This document shows, piece by piece, positions 39,886-50,041 of a DNA stretch of 64,000 bases. Every line of letters starts with the position of its first letter. Within the stretch, counting starts at the first letter, position 1. Where the stretch lies: the NCBI RefSeq assembly GCF_031157275.1, contig NZ_JAVIFW010000005.1:372001-436000 (forward strand), in the 5' to 3' direction. The notes beneath the pieces were generated by a model, which was given only the letters and a program-made list of their open reading frames with translations, was not told where the DNA came from and made no database searches. The position numbers and the translations under genes were made by a program. The DNA is from Streptomyces sp. LHD-70 (GTDB taxonomy: Bacteria; Actinomycetota; Actinomycetes; Streptomycetales; Streptomycetaceae).

Positions 39886-39940
39886 CTCCGCGCCCTTCCG
39901 GGAGGCCTGTCCGCACCGCTGCCGTAGCGTATGCCGAGCG

Positions 39941-40336
39941 TCAGTCCCGGTGGGGCGCGCTCCGGCCCACGGCCACCAGGAGCGCCACGGGCAGCAGCAC
40001 ACCCATCCCCAGTGTGAACATGAGGCCCGCCGCGCTCGCCGTCGACAGCGGCGCCAAGTGGGCCGCGTGGAAGGCGAGATGGGGCACTGTGAAGGCCAGC
40101 AGCGCGACCAGGGCCACCATCGTGAGCCGCCGCTCGGTCCACCACGCCGCCGCGCCGAGTATCACGGCGAGCGACAGGTACTGCGCGCCGTGGTCGAACA
40201 GCAGATGCTCGTTGTACGGCGGCACCACAGACACCCACGGCACGTCCCAGAACGACTTGGGCACCAGCAGAATCCAGCCGCCGACCAGCAGCTGCGCGGC
40301 AGCGAGAAACGCCGTGCCCACACGTACGGAGCTCAT
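39941..40336 (-). CDS. Small integral membrane protein
   Basis: 131 residues, ATG at 40336, overlapping the stop of the NAD(P)-binding gene by four bases. Four hydrophobic segments (about residues 8-25, 50-63, 70-90 and 100-125). Contains HLLFDHGAQYLSLAVIL. Resembles DoxX-like or DUF4267-like small membrane proteins but I cannot assign a family. Probably co-transcribed with the upstream gene. Confidence 0.7.
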   Translation of the reverse strand: MSSVRVGTAFLAAAQLLVGGWILLVPKSFWDVPWVSVVPPYNEHLLFDHGAQYLSLAVILGAAAWWTERRLTMVALVALLAFTVPHLAFHAAHLAPLSTASAAGLMFTLGMGVLLPVALLVAVGRSAPHRD

Positions 40337-41076
40337 CGGGCCGTCCTCCCCACGAACTCGCCGAACGTGCCCTCGCCGACCGCGTGTTCAGGCGTCAGCA
40401 GACCCCCCGCCCGCAGCGCCCCGAACAACCGCCCCGGAACCCGCACCCCGAGCACCGGGCGCCGCTTGCCGCTCGCGCGCAGGTACGCCCGTACGAGCGC
40501 CTCCAGGGACAGCACCTCCGGCCCGCCCATCTCCGGAACATGCCCCGCCGGATCGCCGAGGGCCAGCTCGACCAACCGCCCCGCCACCTCGTCCACCGCG
40601 ACCGGCTGCAGCCGCACACCCGTCGGCGCGAGTGCCACGGGGAGCTTCGTCAGGCCGCGGGCGAACGTCAGGGCCAGGTCGTGGAACTGCGTCGTCCGCA
40701 GGATCGTGAAGCCGAGCCCGGACTCCTCGATCAGCCGCTCCACCTGCAGTTTCGTGCGGTAGTAGCCGAGCGGTACGCGGTCGATGCCGACGATCGAGAT
40801 GTAGACCAGGTGCCGCACCCCGGCCGTGCGTGCCGCGTCGATGAGGTGGCGCGCGGCCTCCACGTCCGCACCGCTCTTCTGCGTACTCGCGCAGTGCACG
40901 ATCACCTCGGCCCCGGCGACGGCGTCCGCGAGGCCCGCGCCGGTCCGCAGGTCCACCGGGTACTGCTCGGAGCGGCGGCTCAGCTCCCGCACCTCGTGCC
41001 CGCCGCTCGCCCGCAGCCGCTCGGTGACGAACCGGCCGAGGGTGCCGGTGCCGCCGGTCACCAGGATCGTGGTCAT
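40333..41076 (-). CDS. NAD(P)-binding protein, NmrA/atypical SDR-like
   Basis: 247 residues from the ATG at 41076. The N-terminal glycine motif ILVTGGTGTLGRFV binds the dinucleotide; VIVHCAS, HLVYISIVGID and YYRTKLQVERLI follow in the order of atypical short-chain reductases. C-terminal VLGVRVPGRLFGALRAG. Likely a redox or regulatory NAD(P)-sensing protein. Downstream of the sigma factor gene with about 100 bases between, same strand. Confidence 0.85.
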   Translation of the reverse strand: MTTILVTGGTGTLGRFVTERLRASGGHEVRELSRRSEQYPVDLRTGAGLADAVAGAEVIVHCASTQKSGADVEAARHLIDAARTAGVRHLVYISIVGIDRVPLGYYRTKLQVERLIEESGLGFTILRTTQFHDLALTFARGLTKLPVALAPTGVRLQPVAVDEVAGRLVELALGDPAGHVPEMGGPEVLSLEALVRAYLRASGKRRPVLGVRVPGRLFGALRAGGLLTPEHAVGEGTFGEFVGRTAR

Positions 41077-41179
41077 GGTCGTTCGGTCCCTTCGGGGTGG
41101 GGCGCTCCCGGGTGGAGCGCCCGTCACCAGCTGAGAACCGGCGAGCGTGCCCGGATGTGACAACCGCGCCGAAAAAACT

Positions 41180-42103
41180 TCAGCGGGGCCCGCCGGCCTC
41201 CAACCCGACCGCCGCCAACTGGCGCCGTACGAAAGAGAGCTTGTCCGGGTTGACGACGACCCGCACGTCCGCGATCACCCCGTCGCGTACGTCGAACGAG
41301 GCCACGGCCGTCAACTCGCCGCCCAGGTACGCCACGAGCGCCGTCCAGCCGTTGACCTCCGCGGCCTCCAGCTCGATGCCGACGAGGAACCGCTCCGCCG
41401 CACCGGCCAGGAACCGCAGCACCTTCTCCCGGCCCTCGATCGGCCGCCGCGCCGCCGTGATCCGGCCGCCGCCGTCCCCCCACCAGGTCACGTCGTCCGC
41501 GAGCAGCTTCTCCAGACCGGCCACGTCGCCCTCGCGCGCCGCCGCGATGAACGACTCCACGAGCCCCCGCTGCTGCTCCGGCCGCGGCACGAACCGCGGC
41601 GTCCGCGCCGCCACCCGCCGCACCGCCCTGCCGTACAGCTGCCGCGCGTTGGCCTCACTGACGTCGAGCACCCCGGCGATCTCCCGATGGCTGTACGCGA
41701 ACGCCTCCCGCAGCACGTACACCGCGCGCTCCGCCGGGGTCAGCCGTTCGAGGAGCACGAGCAGCGCCGTAGAGACCGAGTCCCGCTGCTCCGCCGAGTC
41801 CAGCGGGCCGAGTGCGCCCGCGCCCGTCACCACCGGCTCGGGCAGCCACGGCCCCACGTACTCCTCGCGGCGGGCCCGCGCCGACGTCAGCCGGTTGACG
41901 CAGAGGTTGGTGACGACCTTCGCCAGCCACGCCGCCGGCTGCTCGATGTCCTCGCGGCGCGCCCCCGACCAGCGCAGATACGCGTCCTGCACCGCGTCGT
42001 GGGCCTCCTCGGCGGAGCCGAGCAGACGGTAGGCGAGGGCGAACATGCGGGGCCGATGGGTCTCGAACTCGGCTGCGAGCGCGGGCGCGGGCGTGGTCGT
42101 CAC
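41180..42103 (-). CDS. RNA polymerase sigma factor, SigJ-type with SnoaL-like C-terminus
   Basis: 307 residues from a GTG at 42103. Region 2: FETHRPRMFALAYRLLGSAEEAHDAVQDAYLRW; region 4: LTPAERAVYVLREAFAYSH followed by EIAGVLDVSEANARQL. The last 110 residues (VESFIAAAREGDVAGLEKLL, DDVTWWGDGGG) are a SnoaL-like extension that typifies ECF41/SigJ sigma factors, which lack a separate anti-sigma factor and are controlled by this domain. The adjacent NAD(P)-binding gene is a common partner for the group. Confidence 0.9.
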   Translation of the reverse strand: MTTTPAPALAAEFETHRPRMFALAYRLLGSAEEAHDAVQDAYLRWSGARREDIEQPAAWLAKVVTNLCVNRLTSARARREEYVGPWLPEPVVTGAGALGPLDSAEQRDSVSTALLVLLERLTPAERAVYVLREAFAYSHREIAGVLDVSEANARQLYGRAVRRVAARTPRFVPRPEQQRGLVESFIAAAREGDVAGLEKLLADDVTWWGDGGGRITAARRPIEGREKVLRFLAGAAERFLVGIELEAAEVNGWTALVAYLGGELTAVASFDVRDGVIADVRVVVNPDKLSFVRRQLAAVGLEAGGPR

Positions 42104-42270
42104 GGCGACAGCGTGCCAGAGGGCGCGGCGGGCACCGGCGGGGGAGCGGTGCCCCGAATCGGGCCGACCTGACGAAGTCGAGACTTTCTCGGCCCTGTGA
42201 GTCAGCCCACAGGCCTTCGCCCGCATGGGTGACGATCAGCCGTGGCACACTGACCGTGTAACAGCAGCAG

Positions 42271-42395
42271 CGCACTCCGGGGTCGGTGTAATTCCGAACC
42301 GGCGGTAATAGTCCGCGACCCGGCCGCATCCAGTGGCCGGTTGAGCAGGTGAAATTCCTGCACCGACGGTGAAAGTCCGGATGGGAGGCAGTGCG
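42271..42395 (+). ncRNA. FMN riboswitch (RFN element)
   Basis: Contains the conserved blocks of the RFN element: GGGGTCGGTGTAATTCCGAACC, GGCGGTAATAGTCCGCGACCC-type stem, then GGTGAAATTCCTGCACCGACGGTGAAAGTCCGGATGGGAG, closed by CGCACT and AGTGCG. Positioned about 155 bases before ribD, so FMN is expected to repress the riboflavin operon. Confidence 0.95.
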
Positions 42396-42551
42396 CGGCG
42401 GGCAGGCACATCCGTGTATGCCGCGCCGTCGGTCCGTCCTACGTCAGGACGGCCGTCGTCCGGCGTCCCCGGTGCTCAGTGTTCCTCGCCCGTCAGATCT
42501 GTCGTCATCGACAGGCCCCGGAGTCCGTGCCCGAAGAGGCAGGAGGACCCG

Positions 42552-43667
42552 GTGGCCACCGCAGCCGAAGCAGCCGCCATGCGGCAGGCGATCACGCTCG
42601 CCGCGCGCGCACTCGGCGCCACGAGCCCCAACCCGGTCGTCGGCTGTGTCGTCCTCGACGCCGCCGGAACCGTGGTCGGTGAGGGTTACCACCAGCGCGC
42701 CGGCGGACCGCACGCCGAGGTCCACGCCCTGCGCGCCGCCGCAGGCAGGGCCCGCGGCGGCACCGCCATCGTCACCCTCGAACCCTGCAACCACACCGGC
42801 CGCACCGGCCCCTGCGCCCAGGCCCTCCTCGACGCCGGCATCGCCCGCGTCGTCTACGCCGTCCCCGACCCCGACCCCGCGGCCACCGGCGGCGGACAGC
42901 GGCTGCGCGAAGCCGGCGTCGACGTCGAGCAGGGACTCCTGGAGGACGAGGCCCGCGCGGGCAACATCGCCTGGCTCACCTCCGTCAACTCCGGCCGCCC
43001 GTACGTCACTTGGAAGTACGCCGCGACCCTCGACGGCCGCATCGCCGCCGCCGACCGCAGCAGCCGCTGGATCACCTCGCCCGAGTCCCGCGCCGACGTG
43101 CACCGGCTTCGCGCCGAGTCGGACGCCGTCGTCGTCGGCTCCGGCACCCAGCGCGCCGACGACCCGCATCTCGCGGTGCGCGGGGTCGAGGGTGCGGTGC
43201 AGCCGCTGCGGGTGGTGGTGGACACGGAGTGCTGTTCGGTTCCGCGGGGCGCCCGCGTCGTCGACGACGCGGCCGAGACCGTCATCGTGGTCGCCGACGA
43301 TCTGGATCCCGACTTTCTCGTCGAGTCCGGGGGCGGGGAGTTCTGGTCGCTGCCGCGCGCGAAGGGCGGCCACGGCATCGACATCCCGTCCCTCCTCGCC
43401 GCCCTGCACGCCCGCGGCGTCCGCTCCGTACTCCTCGAAGGCGGGCCCACCCTCGCCGGTGCGTTCGTCGCCGCCGGAGCCGTCGACCGCGTCGTCGGCT
43501 ACCTCGCGCCCGTCCTGCTCGGCGCGGGCCCCGCCGCCCTCGGCGAGGCCGGAATCAGCACCATCGCCGACGCCCTGCGGCTCGACATCACCGAGACCGT
43601 CCGCATCGGCCCCGATCTCCGCATCACCGCCGTCCCCGCCGTCCCCTCCTCCCCTAAGGAGCACTGA
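42552..43667 (+). CDS. ribD: Bifunctional diaminohydroxyphosphoribosylaminopyrimidine deaminase / reductase
   Basis: 371 residues from the GTG at 42552 (AGGAGG upstream). N-terminal cytidine-deaminase-like domain with PHAEVHAL (HAE zinc motif) and LEPCNHTGRTGPC (PCxxxxxxxxC). C-terminal reductase domain from about residue 150 (VTWKYAATLDGRIAA, LLEGGPTLAGAFV). Performs the second and third steps of riboflavin synthesis from the GTP branch. First gene of the operon under the FMN riboswitch. Confidence 0.95.
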   Translation: MATAAEAAAMRQAITLAARALGATSPNPVVGCVVLDAAGTVVGEGYHQRAGGPHAEVHALRAAAGRARGGTAIVTLEPCNHTGRTGPCAQALLDAGIARVVYAVPDPDPAATGGGQRLREAGVDVEQGLLEDEARAGNIAWLTSVNSGRPYVTWKYAATLDGRIAAADRSSRWITSPESRADVHRLRAESDAVVVGSGTQRADDPHLAVRGVEGAVQPLRVVVDTECCSVPRGARVVDDAAETVIVVADDLDPDFLVESGGGEFWSLPRAKGGHGIDIPSLLAALHARGVRSVLLEGGPTLAGAFVAAGAVDRVVGYLAPVLLGAGPAALGEAGISTIADALRLDITETVRIGPDLRITAVPAVPSSPKEH

Positions 43668-43668
43668 A

Positions 43669-44295
43669 GTGTTCACCGGAATCGTCGAAGAGCTGGGTGA
43701 GGTCACCGCCGTCGAGAACCTCGGCGACGCCTCCCGCTTCCGCCTGCGCGGCCCCGTCGTCACGCAGGACGCCGCGCACGGCGACTCCATCGCCGTCAAC
43801 GGGGTCTGCCTCACCGTCGTGGAGCACGAGGGCGACGAGTTCACCGCCGACGTGATGGCCGAGACGCTGAACCGCTCCAGCCTCGGCGCGCTCCGCGAGG
43901 GCTCCCGGGTCAACCTGGAGCGGCCCACGGCGGTCGGCGCCCGGCTCGGCGGCCACATCGTGCAGGGCCACGTGGACGGTGTGGGCACGATCGAGGAGCG
44001 CAAGCCGTCCGAGAACTGGGAGATCGTGAAGATCTCCCTGCCCGGCCAGCTCTCCCGGTACGTCGTGGAGAAGGGCTCCATCACCGTCGACGGTGTCAGC
44101 CTCACCGTCGTCGACGCCGGACCGGCCTCCTTCACCATCAGCCTCATCCCCACCACCCTCGCCCTGACCACGCTCGGCTTGAAGCAGCCCGGCGACCCGG
44201 TCAACCTCGAAGTGGACGTCATCGCCAAGTACGTCGAGCGCCTCCTCGGCGACCGGGCCGCGGAGGCGGACAAGGCCCCGGAGGCAGGGAAGTGA
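43669..44295 (+). CDS. ribE: Riboflavin synthase
   Basis: 208 residues from the GTG at 43669 (AAGGAG upstream), directly after ribD. Duplicated lumazine-binding domain: [14 protein letters not shown] start, [14 protein letters not shown] in repeat one, and [14 protein letters not shown] in repeat two, with [11 protein letters not shown] linking. Dismutates two 6,7-dimethyl-8-ribityllumazines to riboflavin. Overlaps the transporter gene by four bases. Confidence 0.95.
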   Translation: MFTGIVEELGEVTAVENLGDASRFRLRGPVVTQDAAHGDSIAVNGVCLTVVEHEGDEFTADVMAETLNRSSLGALREGSRVNLERPTAVGARLGGHIVQGHVDGVGTIEERKPSENWEIVKISLPGQLSRYVVEKGSITVDGVSLTVVDAGPASFTISLIPTTLALTTLGLKQPGDPVNLEVDVIAKYVERLLGDRAAEADKAPEAGK

Positions 44296-44942
44296 GCGCC
44301 CTGAACTGGCTGAACGCCGAGGCCTTCAGCGCCTTCGGCCAGCACGTCATCTGGTCCGACATGATCGGCAACACCATCGGGCTCGCCGCCCTCGCCCTCG
44401 GCTGGCGCCGCTCGGTGTGGACCTGGCCCGCCCAGTTCCTGTCCGGCCTGATCCTCGTCGGGGCGTACGCCTCCGCGCAGCTCTCCGGCGGCGTCGGCAA
44501 GCAGCTCCTCGTCATCGGCGTCGCCCTGTGGGGCTGGCGGCAGTGGAGCCGCGGCACGCAGCAGGCCCAGGACGGCTCCATCGCCGTACGGTTCGCCACC
44601 TGGAAGGAGCGCGGCGCGCTCCTCGCCGCGGCGGCCGTCGGCACCCTCGCCGTCGGCGGGCTCTTCACCGCCTACCCGTCCCTGTCCTGGAGCCCCTGGG
44701 CGGACGCGTACATCTTCGTCGGGACCCTCGTCGCGATGGTCGCCCAGGCCCGCGGCCTGGTGGAGTTCTGGTTCGCCTGGCTCCTCGTCGACCTCGTCGG
44801 CGTCCCCCTCGCCTTCAACAGCGGCCTCGCCTTCTCCGGCCTGGTCTACGTGATCTACCTCGCCCTCGTCCTGTGGGGGATGCGCGACTGGTGGCTGCGC
44901 TCCCGCGTGACGGCACCCGCCCTGGAAGGAGCAACGGCATGA
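44292..44942 (+). CDS. PnuC-family transporter, probable riboflavin transporter (PnuX-like)
   Basis: 216 residues, GTG at 44292. Six to seven hydrophobic segments with motifs of the PnuC family ([47 protein letters not shown]). PnuC relatives within FMN-riboswitch operons of actinobacteria are thought to carry riboflavin rather than nicotinamide riboside. The operon location supports this; specificity is inferred. Confidence 0.85.
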   Translation: MSALNWLNAEAFSAFGQHVIWSDMIGNTIGLAALALGWRRSVWTWPAQFLSGLILVGAYASAQLSGGVGKQLLVIGVALWGWRQWSRGTQQAQDGSIAVRFATWKERGALLAAAAVGTLAVGGLFTAYPSLSWSPWADAYIFVGTLVAMVAQARGLVEFWFAWLLVDLVGVPLAFNSGLAFSGLVYVIYLALVLWGMRDWWLRSRVTAPALEGATA

Positions 44943-46207
44943 GCACCGCACCTCTCTGGTACGCCGACGACGACCGCGAAGAGCACCTGGTCCTGGACCC
45001 CGTCGAGCAGGCCGTCGCCGACATCGCGGCCGGCCGCCCGGTCGTCGTGGTCGACGACGAGAACCGGGAGAACGAGGGCGACCTCATCGTGGCCGCCGAG
45101 AAGGCGACGCCCGAGATCATCGCGTTCATGATGAGCGAGTGCCGGGGCCTGATCTGCGCGCCCATGGAGGGCGACGAACTCGACCGCCTCGAACTCCCGC
45201 AGATGGTCGAGCACAACACCGAGCTGATGCGGACGGCCTTCACCGTCTCCGTCGACGCGGGCCCCGCGCACGGCGTCACCACCGGCATCTCCGCCGCCGA
45301 CCGCGCCACCACCCTGCAGCTCCTCGCCGACGGCCGCGCCCAGGCGAGCGACTTCGTCCGCCCCGGCCACATCTTCCCGCTGCGCGCCCGCACCGGCGGC
45401 GTCCTCGTCCGCAACGGCCACACCGAGGCCGCCGTCGACCTCGCCCGGCTCGCGGGCCTGCGCCCCGCAGGCGCCATCGTGGAGATCGCCGGCGAGGACG
45501 GCACGATGCTGCGCCTGCCCGAGCTGATCCCGTTCGCCCGCAAGCACGGCCTGACGATCATCTCCATCGAGGACCTGATCGCCTACCGCCGCTCCAGCGA
45601 ACCCACCGTCCACCGCGAGGCCAAGGTCCAACTCCCCACGGCCCACGGCGAGTTCACCGCGTACGGCTACCGCTCCTCGGTCGACGGAGTCGAGCACGTC
45701 GCCCTCGTCCAAGGCGAGATCGGCGACGGCGAGGACGTGCTCGTACGCGTCCACTCCGAGTGCCTCACCGGGGACGTCTTCCACTCCCTGCGCTGCGACT
45801 GCGGGCCCCAGCTGGAGGCCTCCATGCGGCGCATCACCGAGGAGGGCCGCGGCATCGTCGTCTACCTGCGCGGCCACGAGGGGCGCGGCATCGGCCTGCT
45901 CTCCAAGCTGCGCGCGTACGCCCTCCAGGAGCGCGGCCGCGACACCCTCGACGCCAACCTGGAACTCGGCCTGCCCGCCGACGCCCGGGACTACGCAGCC
46001 GGCGCGCAGATCCTCGCCGACCTCGGCGTGCGCAGCCTGCGCCTGCTGACCAACAACCCGGAGAAGAGCCAGGCCCTCACCGCCCACGGCCTCAAGGTCA
46101 CGAGCCGTGAGCCGATGCCCGTGCAGGCGGGCGAGCACAACCTGACGTACCTGCGTACCAAGCGCGACCGCATGGGCCACGAACTGCCCTGGCTCGACGC
46201 GCAGTAG
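44939..46207 (+). CDS. ribBA: Bifunctional 3,4-dihydroxy-2-butanone 4-phosphate synthase / GTP cyclohydrolase II
   Basis: 422 residues, ATG at 44939, overlapping the transporter stop. RibB domain: [35 protein letters not shown] and [11 protein letters not shown]. RibA domain from about residue 220: [18 protein letters not shown] (zinc cysteines), [10 protein letters not shown] and NNPEKSQAL. Makes both precursors of lumazine. C-terminus ends [13 protein letters not shown], typical. Confidence 0.95.
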   Translation: MSTAPLWYADDDREEHLVLDPVEQAVADIAAGRPVVVVDDENRENEGDLIVAAEKATPEIIAFMMSECRGLICAPMEGDELDRLELPQMVEHNTELMRTAFTVSVDAGPAHGVTTGISAADRATTLQLLADGRAQASDFVRPGHIFPLRARTGGVLVRNGHTEAAVDLARLAGLRPAGAIVEIAGEDGTMLRLPELIPFARKHGLTIISIEDLIAYRRSSEPTVHREAKVQLPTAHGEFTAYGYRSSVDGVEHVALVQGEIGDGEDVLVRVHSECLTGDVFHSLRCDCGPQLEASMRRITEEGRGIVVYLRGHEGRGIGLLSKLRAYALQERGRDTLDANLELGLPADARDYAAGAQILADLGVRSLRLLTNNPEKSQALTAHGLKVTSREPMPVQAGEHNLTYLRTKRDRMGHELPWLDAQ

Positions 46208-46258
46208 CGCGCGCAGCACCACCAACCCGTACAGCACCAGCACACCCCGAGGAGAGAC

Positions 46259-46744
46259 GTGAGCGGCAAGGGCGCACCCGTACTGAGCGTGGAGAACTGC
46301 AGCGACCTGCGAGTCGCGGTGATCGCGGCCCAGTGGCACGAGCAGGTCATGGACGGACTCGTCGACGGCGCCCTGCGCGCCCTGCGCGAGCTCGGCATCG
46401 ACGAGCCGACCCTGCTGCGCGTGCCCGGCAGCTTCGAGCTCCCGGTCGTCGCCAAGGTCCTCGCGGAGCGCGGCTACGACGCGGTGGTCGCCCTCGGCGT
46501 CGTCATCCGCGGCGGCACCCCGCACTTCGACTACGTCTGCCAGGGCGTGACCAACGGCCTCACGCAGGTCTCCATCGACACCGGCGTGCCCGTCGGCTTC
46601 GGCGTGCTGACCTGCGACACCGAGGAGCAGGCCCTGGACCGCGCCGGCATCGAGGGATCGAGCGAGGACAAGGGCCACGAGGCCGTCACCGCGGCCGTCG
46701 CCACCGCCACCACGCTCCGTTCCGTCTCCGAGCCCTGGCGCTGA
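46259..46744 (+). CDS. ribH: 6,7-Dimethyl-8-ribityllumazine synthase
   Basis: 161 residues, GTG at 46259 with GAGGAGAG upstream. Signature segments: [52 protein letters not shown] and [16 protein letters not shown]. Condenses the two branches of riboflavin synthesis and forms an icosahedral or pentameric shell. Last rib gene; 35 bases before hisE. Confidence 0.95.
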   Translation: MSGKGAPVLSVENCSDLRVAVIAAQWHEQVMDGLVDGALRALRELGIDEPTLLRVPGSFELPVVAKVLAERGYDAVVALGVVIRGGTPHFDYVCQGVTNGLTQVSIDTGVPVGFGVLTCDTEEQALDRAGIEGSSEDKGHEAVTAAVATATTLRSVSEPWR

Positions 46745-46779
46745 GGGGGGCGGAAGGGCCGCGTAGAGTAAGCCTCACC

Positions 46780-47052
46780 ATGTCCAATAAGACGTTCGAG
46801 GAGCTCTTCTCCGAGCTCCAGCACAAGGCCGCCCACGCCGACCCCGCCACGTCCCGCACCGCCGAACTGGTGGAGAAGGGCGTGCACGCGATCGGCAAGA
46901 AGGTCGTCGAGGAGGCCGCCGAAGTCTGGATGGCCGCCGAGTACGAGGGCAAGGAAGCCGCCGCCGAGGAGATCTCCCAGCTCCTGTACCACGTACAGGT
47001 GATGATGGTCGCCCGCGGCATCTCCCTCGACGACGTCTACGCCAACCTCTGA
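46780..47052 (+). CDS. hisE: Phosphoribosyl-ATP pyrophosphatase
   Basis: 90 residues, ATG at 46780. Contains [13 protein letters not shown] and the metal-binding [19 protein letters not shown] followed by [15 protein letters not shown], characteristic of the MazG-like HisE family. Second step of histidine synthesis. A TAGAGT hexamer lies just upstream of the start, so it may have its own promoter separate from rib. Confidence 0.95.
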   Translation: MSNKTFEELFSELQHKAAHADPATSRTAELVEKGVHAIGKKVVEEAAEVWMAAEYEGKEAAAEEISQLLYHVQVMMVARGISLDDVYANL

Positions 47053-47099
47053 TCCACCCGTTCACACCCCGTTTTTCCAGAGCAAAGGAAGCCGACCTC

Positions 47100-47948
47100 A
47101 TGCTGCGCATCGCCGTCCCCAACAAGGGTTCACTGTCAGGACCTGCGTCGGCGATGCTCCATGAGGCCGGCTACCGGCAGCGCAAGGAGTCGAAGGAACT
47201 CGTCACGGTCGACCCCGACAACGAGGTCGAGTTCTTCTACCTGCGCCCCAAGGACATCGCGATCTACGTGTCCTCCGGCAAGCTCGACATCGGCATCACC
47301 GGCGAGGACCTCCTGATCGACTCCGGCGCCAAGTCCGAGGTCATCCTGCCGCTCGGCTTCGCCCGCTCCACGTTCCGCTTCGCCTCCCGGCCCGGTGCCG
47401 TCAAGGACGTCGCGGACCTCGCGGGCCGCACCATCGCCACCTCGTACGAGGGCATCGTCGCCAAGTACCTCGACGAGCGCGGCGTGGACGCCTCCGTCGT
47501 GCACCTCGACGGCGCCGTGGAGACGGCCATCGAGCTCGGTGTCGCCGACGCCATCGCGGACGTCGTCGAGACCGGCACCTCGCTGCGCAACGCGGGCCTC
47601 GAGGTCTTCGGCGAGCCGATCATGCGGTCCGAGGCCTGCGTGATCCGCGCCAAGGGCAACGACGGCGACGACCCGAAGGTCCAGCAGTTCCTGCGCCGCC
47701 TCCAGGGCGTCCTGGTCGCCCGGACGTACGTGATGATGGACTACGACTGCCGCGCCGAGCACCTGGAGAAAGCCGTCGCCCTCACCCCGGGCCTGGAGTC
47801 GCCGACGGTCTCGCCGCTGCACAACGAGGGCTGGGTCGCCGTCCGCGCCATGGTCCCCGCGAAGGGCGCCCAGCGCATCATGGACGACCTCTACGACCTG
47901 GGTGCGCGGGCCATCCTCACCACCGCCATCCACGCCTGCCGCCTCTGA
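47100..47948 (+). CDS. hisG: ATP phosphoribosyltransferase
   Basis: 282 residues, ATG at 47100. The long form with a C-terminal histidine-binding regulatory domain (VAVRAMVPAKGAQRIMDDL). PRPP/ATP site segments: IAVPNKGSLSGPA, DIGITGEDLL, IATSYEGIVAKYL and DLVETGTSL-like VVETGTSLRNAGL. First and feedback-inhibited step of histidine synthesis; 47 bases after hisE. Confidence 0.95.
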   Translation: MLRIAVPNKGSLSGPASAMLHEAGYRQRKESKELVTVDPDNEVEFFYLRPKDIAIYVSSGKLDIGITGEDLLIDSGAKSEVILPLGFARSTFRFASRPGAVKDVADLAGRTIATSYEGIVAKYLDERGVDASVVHLDGAVETAIELGVADAIADVVETGTSLRNAGLEVFGEPIMRSEACVIRAKGNDGDDPKVQQFLRRLQGVLVARTYVMMDYDCRAEHLEKAVALTPGLESPTVSPLHNEGWVAVRAMVPAKGAQRIMDDLYDLGARAILTTAIHACRL

Positions 47949-47976
47949 GCGCGCCCCAGCCGACGGAATCCCGCAC

Positions 47977-48423
47977 ATGTCCGAACTGCCCCCGCTGCCC
48001 GTCACGTTCCGGCCCGGCCGCACCCGCGCGGTGCTGCTCACCGTCGGCGTCGCGGCGTTCGTGGCGATCACCACCGTCGCCCTGCTCCTGGAGACCCTGA
48101 GCCCCGGCGAGCGCGCCAGCTTCGTCTTCACGGCCGCGCTGTTCCTCGGCGTGCTCGTGCTGCTCGCCCGCCCCAAGGTCGTGGCCGACGAGTCCGGCGT
48201 CACCGTCGTCAACCTCGCCACCCGCCGCACCCTGGAGTGGGCCGAGATCGTCCAGGTCAACCTGCGCCCCGGTGACCCCTGGGTGTTCCTCAACCTGAGC
48301 GACGGCACCAGCCTGCCCGCCATGGGCATCCAGCCCGGCATCGCCAAGGAACGCGCCATCCGCGACGCCCGTACGCTGCGGGCCCTCGCCGAGGCCCACG
48401 GCGCCGGAGCCGGCCTCACCTGA
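47977..48423 (+). CDS. PH-domain-like membrane protein
   Basis: 148 residues from the ATG at 47977. Two hydrophobic helices (about residues 18-40 and 48-66) precede a small beta domain (VVADESGVTVVNLATRRTLEWAEI) that matches the bacterial PH domain family 6-type seen next to hisG in Streptomyces. Ends with an alanine-rich helix. Function unknown. Confidence 0.8.
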   Translation: MSELPPLPVTFRPGRTRAVLLTVGVAAFVAITTVALLLETLSPGERASFVFTAALFLGVLVLLARPKVVADESGVTVVNLATRRTLEWAEIVQVNLRPGDPWVFLNLSDGTSLPAMGIQPGIAKERAIRDARTLRALAEAHGAGAGLT

Positions 48424-48470
48424 ACGGGTCCCGCGCACGTCTCGCGTCGGCACCCCGCATGACCTCGGTG

Positions 48471-48494
48471 GGTGCGGGGCAGAAGCCCCGCACC
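48471..48494 (+). terminator. Strong hairpin downstream of the his/PH genes
   Basis: GGTGCGGGGC-AGAA-GCCCCGCACC, a perfect 10-bp stem with a tetraloop, followed by a second GCTGG/CCAGC hairpin. No T-run follows, so it may be a factor-dependent terminator or part of the structured leader of the CBS-protein gene at 48698. The rest of the 274-base gap holds nothing else that I can identify. Confidence 0.5.
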
Positions 48495-48697
48495 GCTGGG
48501 CTCCAGGCCCTGCACCAGCGGTCGCCTTCTTGATTACTCTGGTGCGGGTGGCGACCCCAGCGCGCCCCGCCCCGCACCACAGCACCCCGGGCCGGTCCCG
48601 GCCGCGGGGCCTTCCTGCGAACCGAGGAGTGACTTACTCCGGCAATGGACGGATCGTCCTGTAGTACCTGCGCCGCCCCCTTCCGGCTGGCGGCGAC

Positions 48698-50041
48698 ATG
48701 ACCATCCCTTTGCTGCTTCTCGCGGCGGCCTTCCTGCTGATCCTCGCCAACGGCTTCTTCGTGGCGGCCGAGTTCGGCCTCGTCACCGTGGAGCGCGCCG
48801 ACGCCGAGCGCGCCGCGGCCGAAGGCGACCGACGGGCCCGCCGCGTCGTGAAGTCCCTGCGCGAGCTGTCCTTCCAGCTCTCCGGCACCCAACTCGGCAT
48901 CACCCTCACCTCGTTGGTGGTCGGGATGCTCGCCGAGCCCGCCCTCGCCCAGCTGCTCGCCGGGCCGCTCACCGCGGTCGGTCTGCCGGACGGCGCCGTA
49001 CCGGGCGTCTCGGTCCTCATAGGCATGCTGCTCGCGTCCGCCGTCCAGATGGTGATCGGCGAGCTCGTCCCGAAGAACTGGGCGGTGTCCCGGCCGATGC
49101 AGGTCGCCCGGTTCGTGGCCGGACCGCAGCACGCCTTCGCCCGGCTCTTCCGCCCGGTGATCGCCGGACTCAACGCCGTCGCCAACCGTCTCGTACGGGC
49201 CTTCGGCGTCGAGCCCGCCGAGGAGCTGGCCTCCGCCCGGACCCCCGACGAGCTGGTCTCCCTGGCCCGGCACTCCGCCGAGGCGGGCGCGCTGGAGGAG
49301 GACACCGCCGACCTGTTCGTGCGTACCCTCTCCCTCGGCGAGCTCACCGCGCAGCACGTGATGACCCCGCGCGTGAAGGTCAGCGCCCTGCAGGCCTCGG
49401 CCACCGCCGCCGACGTCGTCAACCTCACCCGCGCCACCGGCCTGTCCCGCTTCCCCGTCTACCGCGAGCGGATCGACGAGATCATCGGCGTCGTCCACCT
49501 CAAGGACGCCCTCGCCGTACGCGTCCAGGAACGGCACCGCGCCCCGGTCGGCCGGATAGCGGTGCCCCCGCTGCTCGTCCCGCAGACCCTGCCCGTACAG
49601 CCTCTCCTGGAGCGGCTGCGCAGCGAGCAGCCGATGGCCGTGGTCGTCGACGAGTACGGCGGCACCGCCGGGGTGGTCACCCTGGAGGACATCGTCGAGG
49701 AGCTGGTCGGCGAGGTGCGCGACGAGCACGACATACACGACCTGCCCCAACTCGCCGCCGCCCCGGCCGAGGACGGCCGCCCCGCCTGGGAGGCCGACGG
49801 CGGCTGCCGCCTCGACACCCTGCTCCGGATCGGCCTCGAAGCGCCCGAGGGCCCGTACGAGACGGTCGCCGGACTCGTCGCCGACCTCCTCGGCCGCATC
49901 CCGGTCCCCGGCGACCGGGCCGAACTGCCCGGCTGGCAGCTTGCGGTGCGCCAGGTCGACCACTACCGCGCCGAGCGCGTCCGGCTCGTCCGTACCGCCC
50001 TCGTCTCCGCTCCGGCCACGACTGCGGAGGCGGTCCGATGA
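48698..50041 (+). CDS. CorC/HlyC-type protein (DUF21 + CBS pair + transporter-associated domain)
   Basis: 447 residues, ATG at 48698. N-terminal DUF21 membrane domain with FLLILANGFFVAAEFGLV and the IGELVPKNWAV motif; CBS pair around residues 220-340 (VMTPRVKVSALQ, FPVYRERIDEIIGVVHLKD, VVVDEYGGTAGVVTLEDIVEE); C-terminal CorC/HlyC domain. Family members are linked to magnesium/cobalt efflux. Overlaps a paralogue by four bases. Confidence 0.9.
   Translation: MTIPLLLLAAAFLLILANGFFVAAEFGLVTVERADAERAAAEGDRRARRVVKSLRELSFQLSGTQLGITLTSLVVGMLAEPALAQLLAGPLTAVGLPDGAVPGVSVLIGMLLASAVQMVIGELVPKNWAVSRPMQVARFVAGPQHAFARLFRPVIAGLNAVANRLVRAFGVEPAEELASARTPDELVSLARHSAEAGALEEDTADLFVRTLSLGELTAQHVMTPRVKVSALQASATAADVVNLTRATGLSRFPVYRERIDEIIGVVHLKDALAVRVQERHRAPVGRIAVPPLLVPQTLPVQPLLERLRSEQPMAVVVDEYGGTAGVVTLEDIVEELVGEVRDEHDIHDLPQLAAAPAEDGRPAWEADGGCRLDTLLRIGLEAPEGPYETVAGLVADLLGRIPVPGDRAELPGWQLAVRQVDHYRAERVRLVRTALVSAPATTAEAVR

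Noticed and set aside
42444..44951. Long minus-strand frames opposite ribD, ribE and the PnuC-like gene
   Set aside because: Shadows of well-recognised rib genes; no ribosome site or family match.
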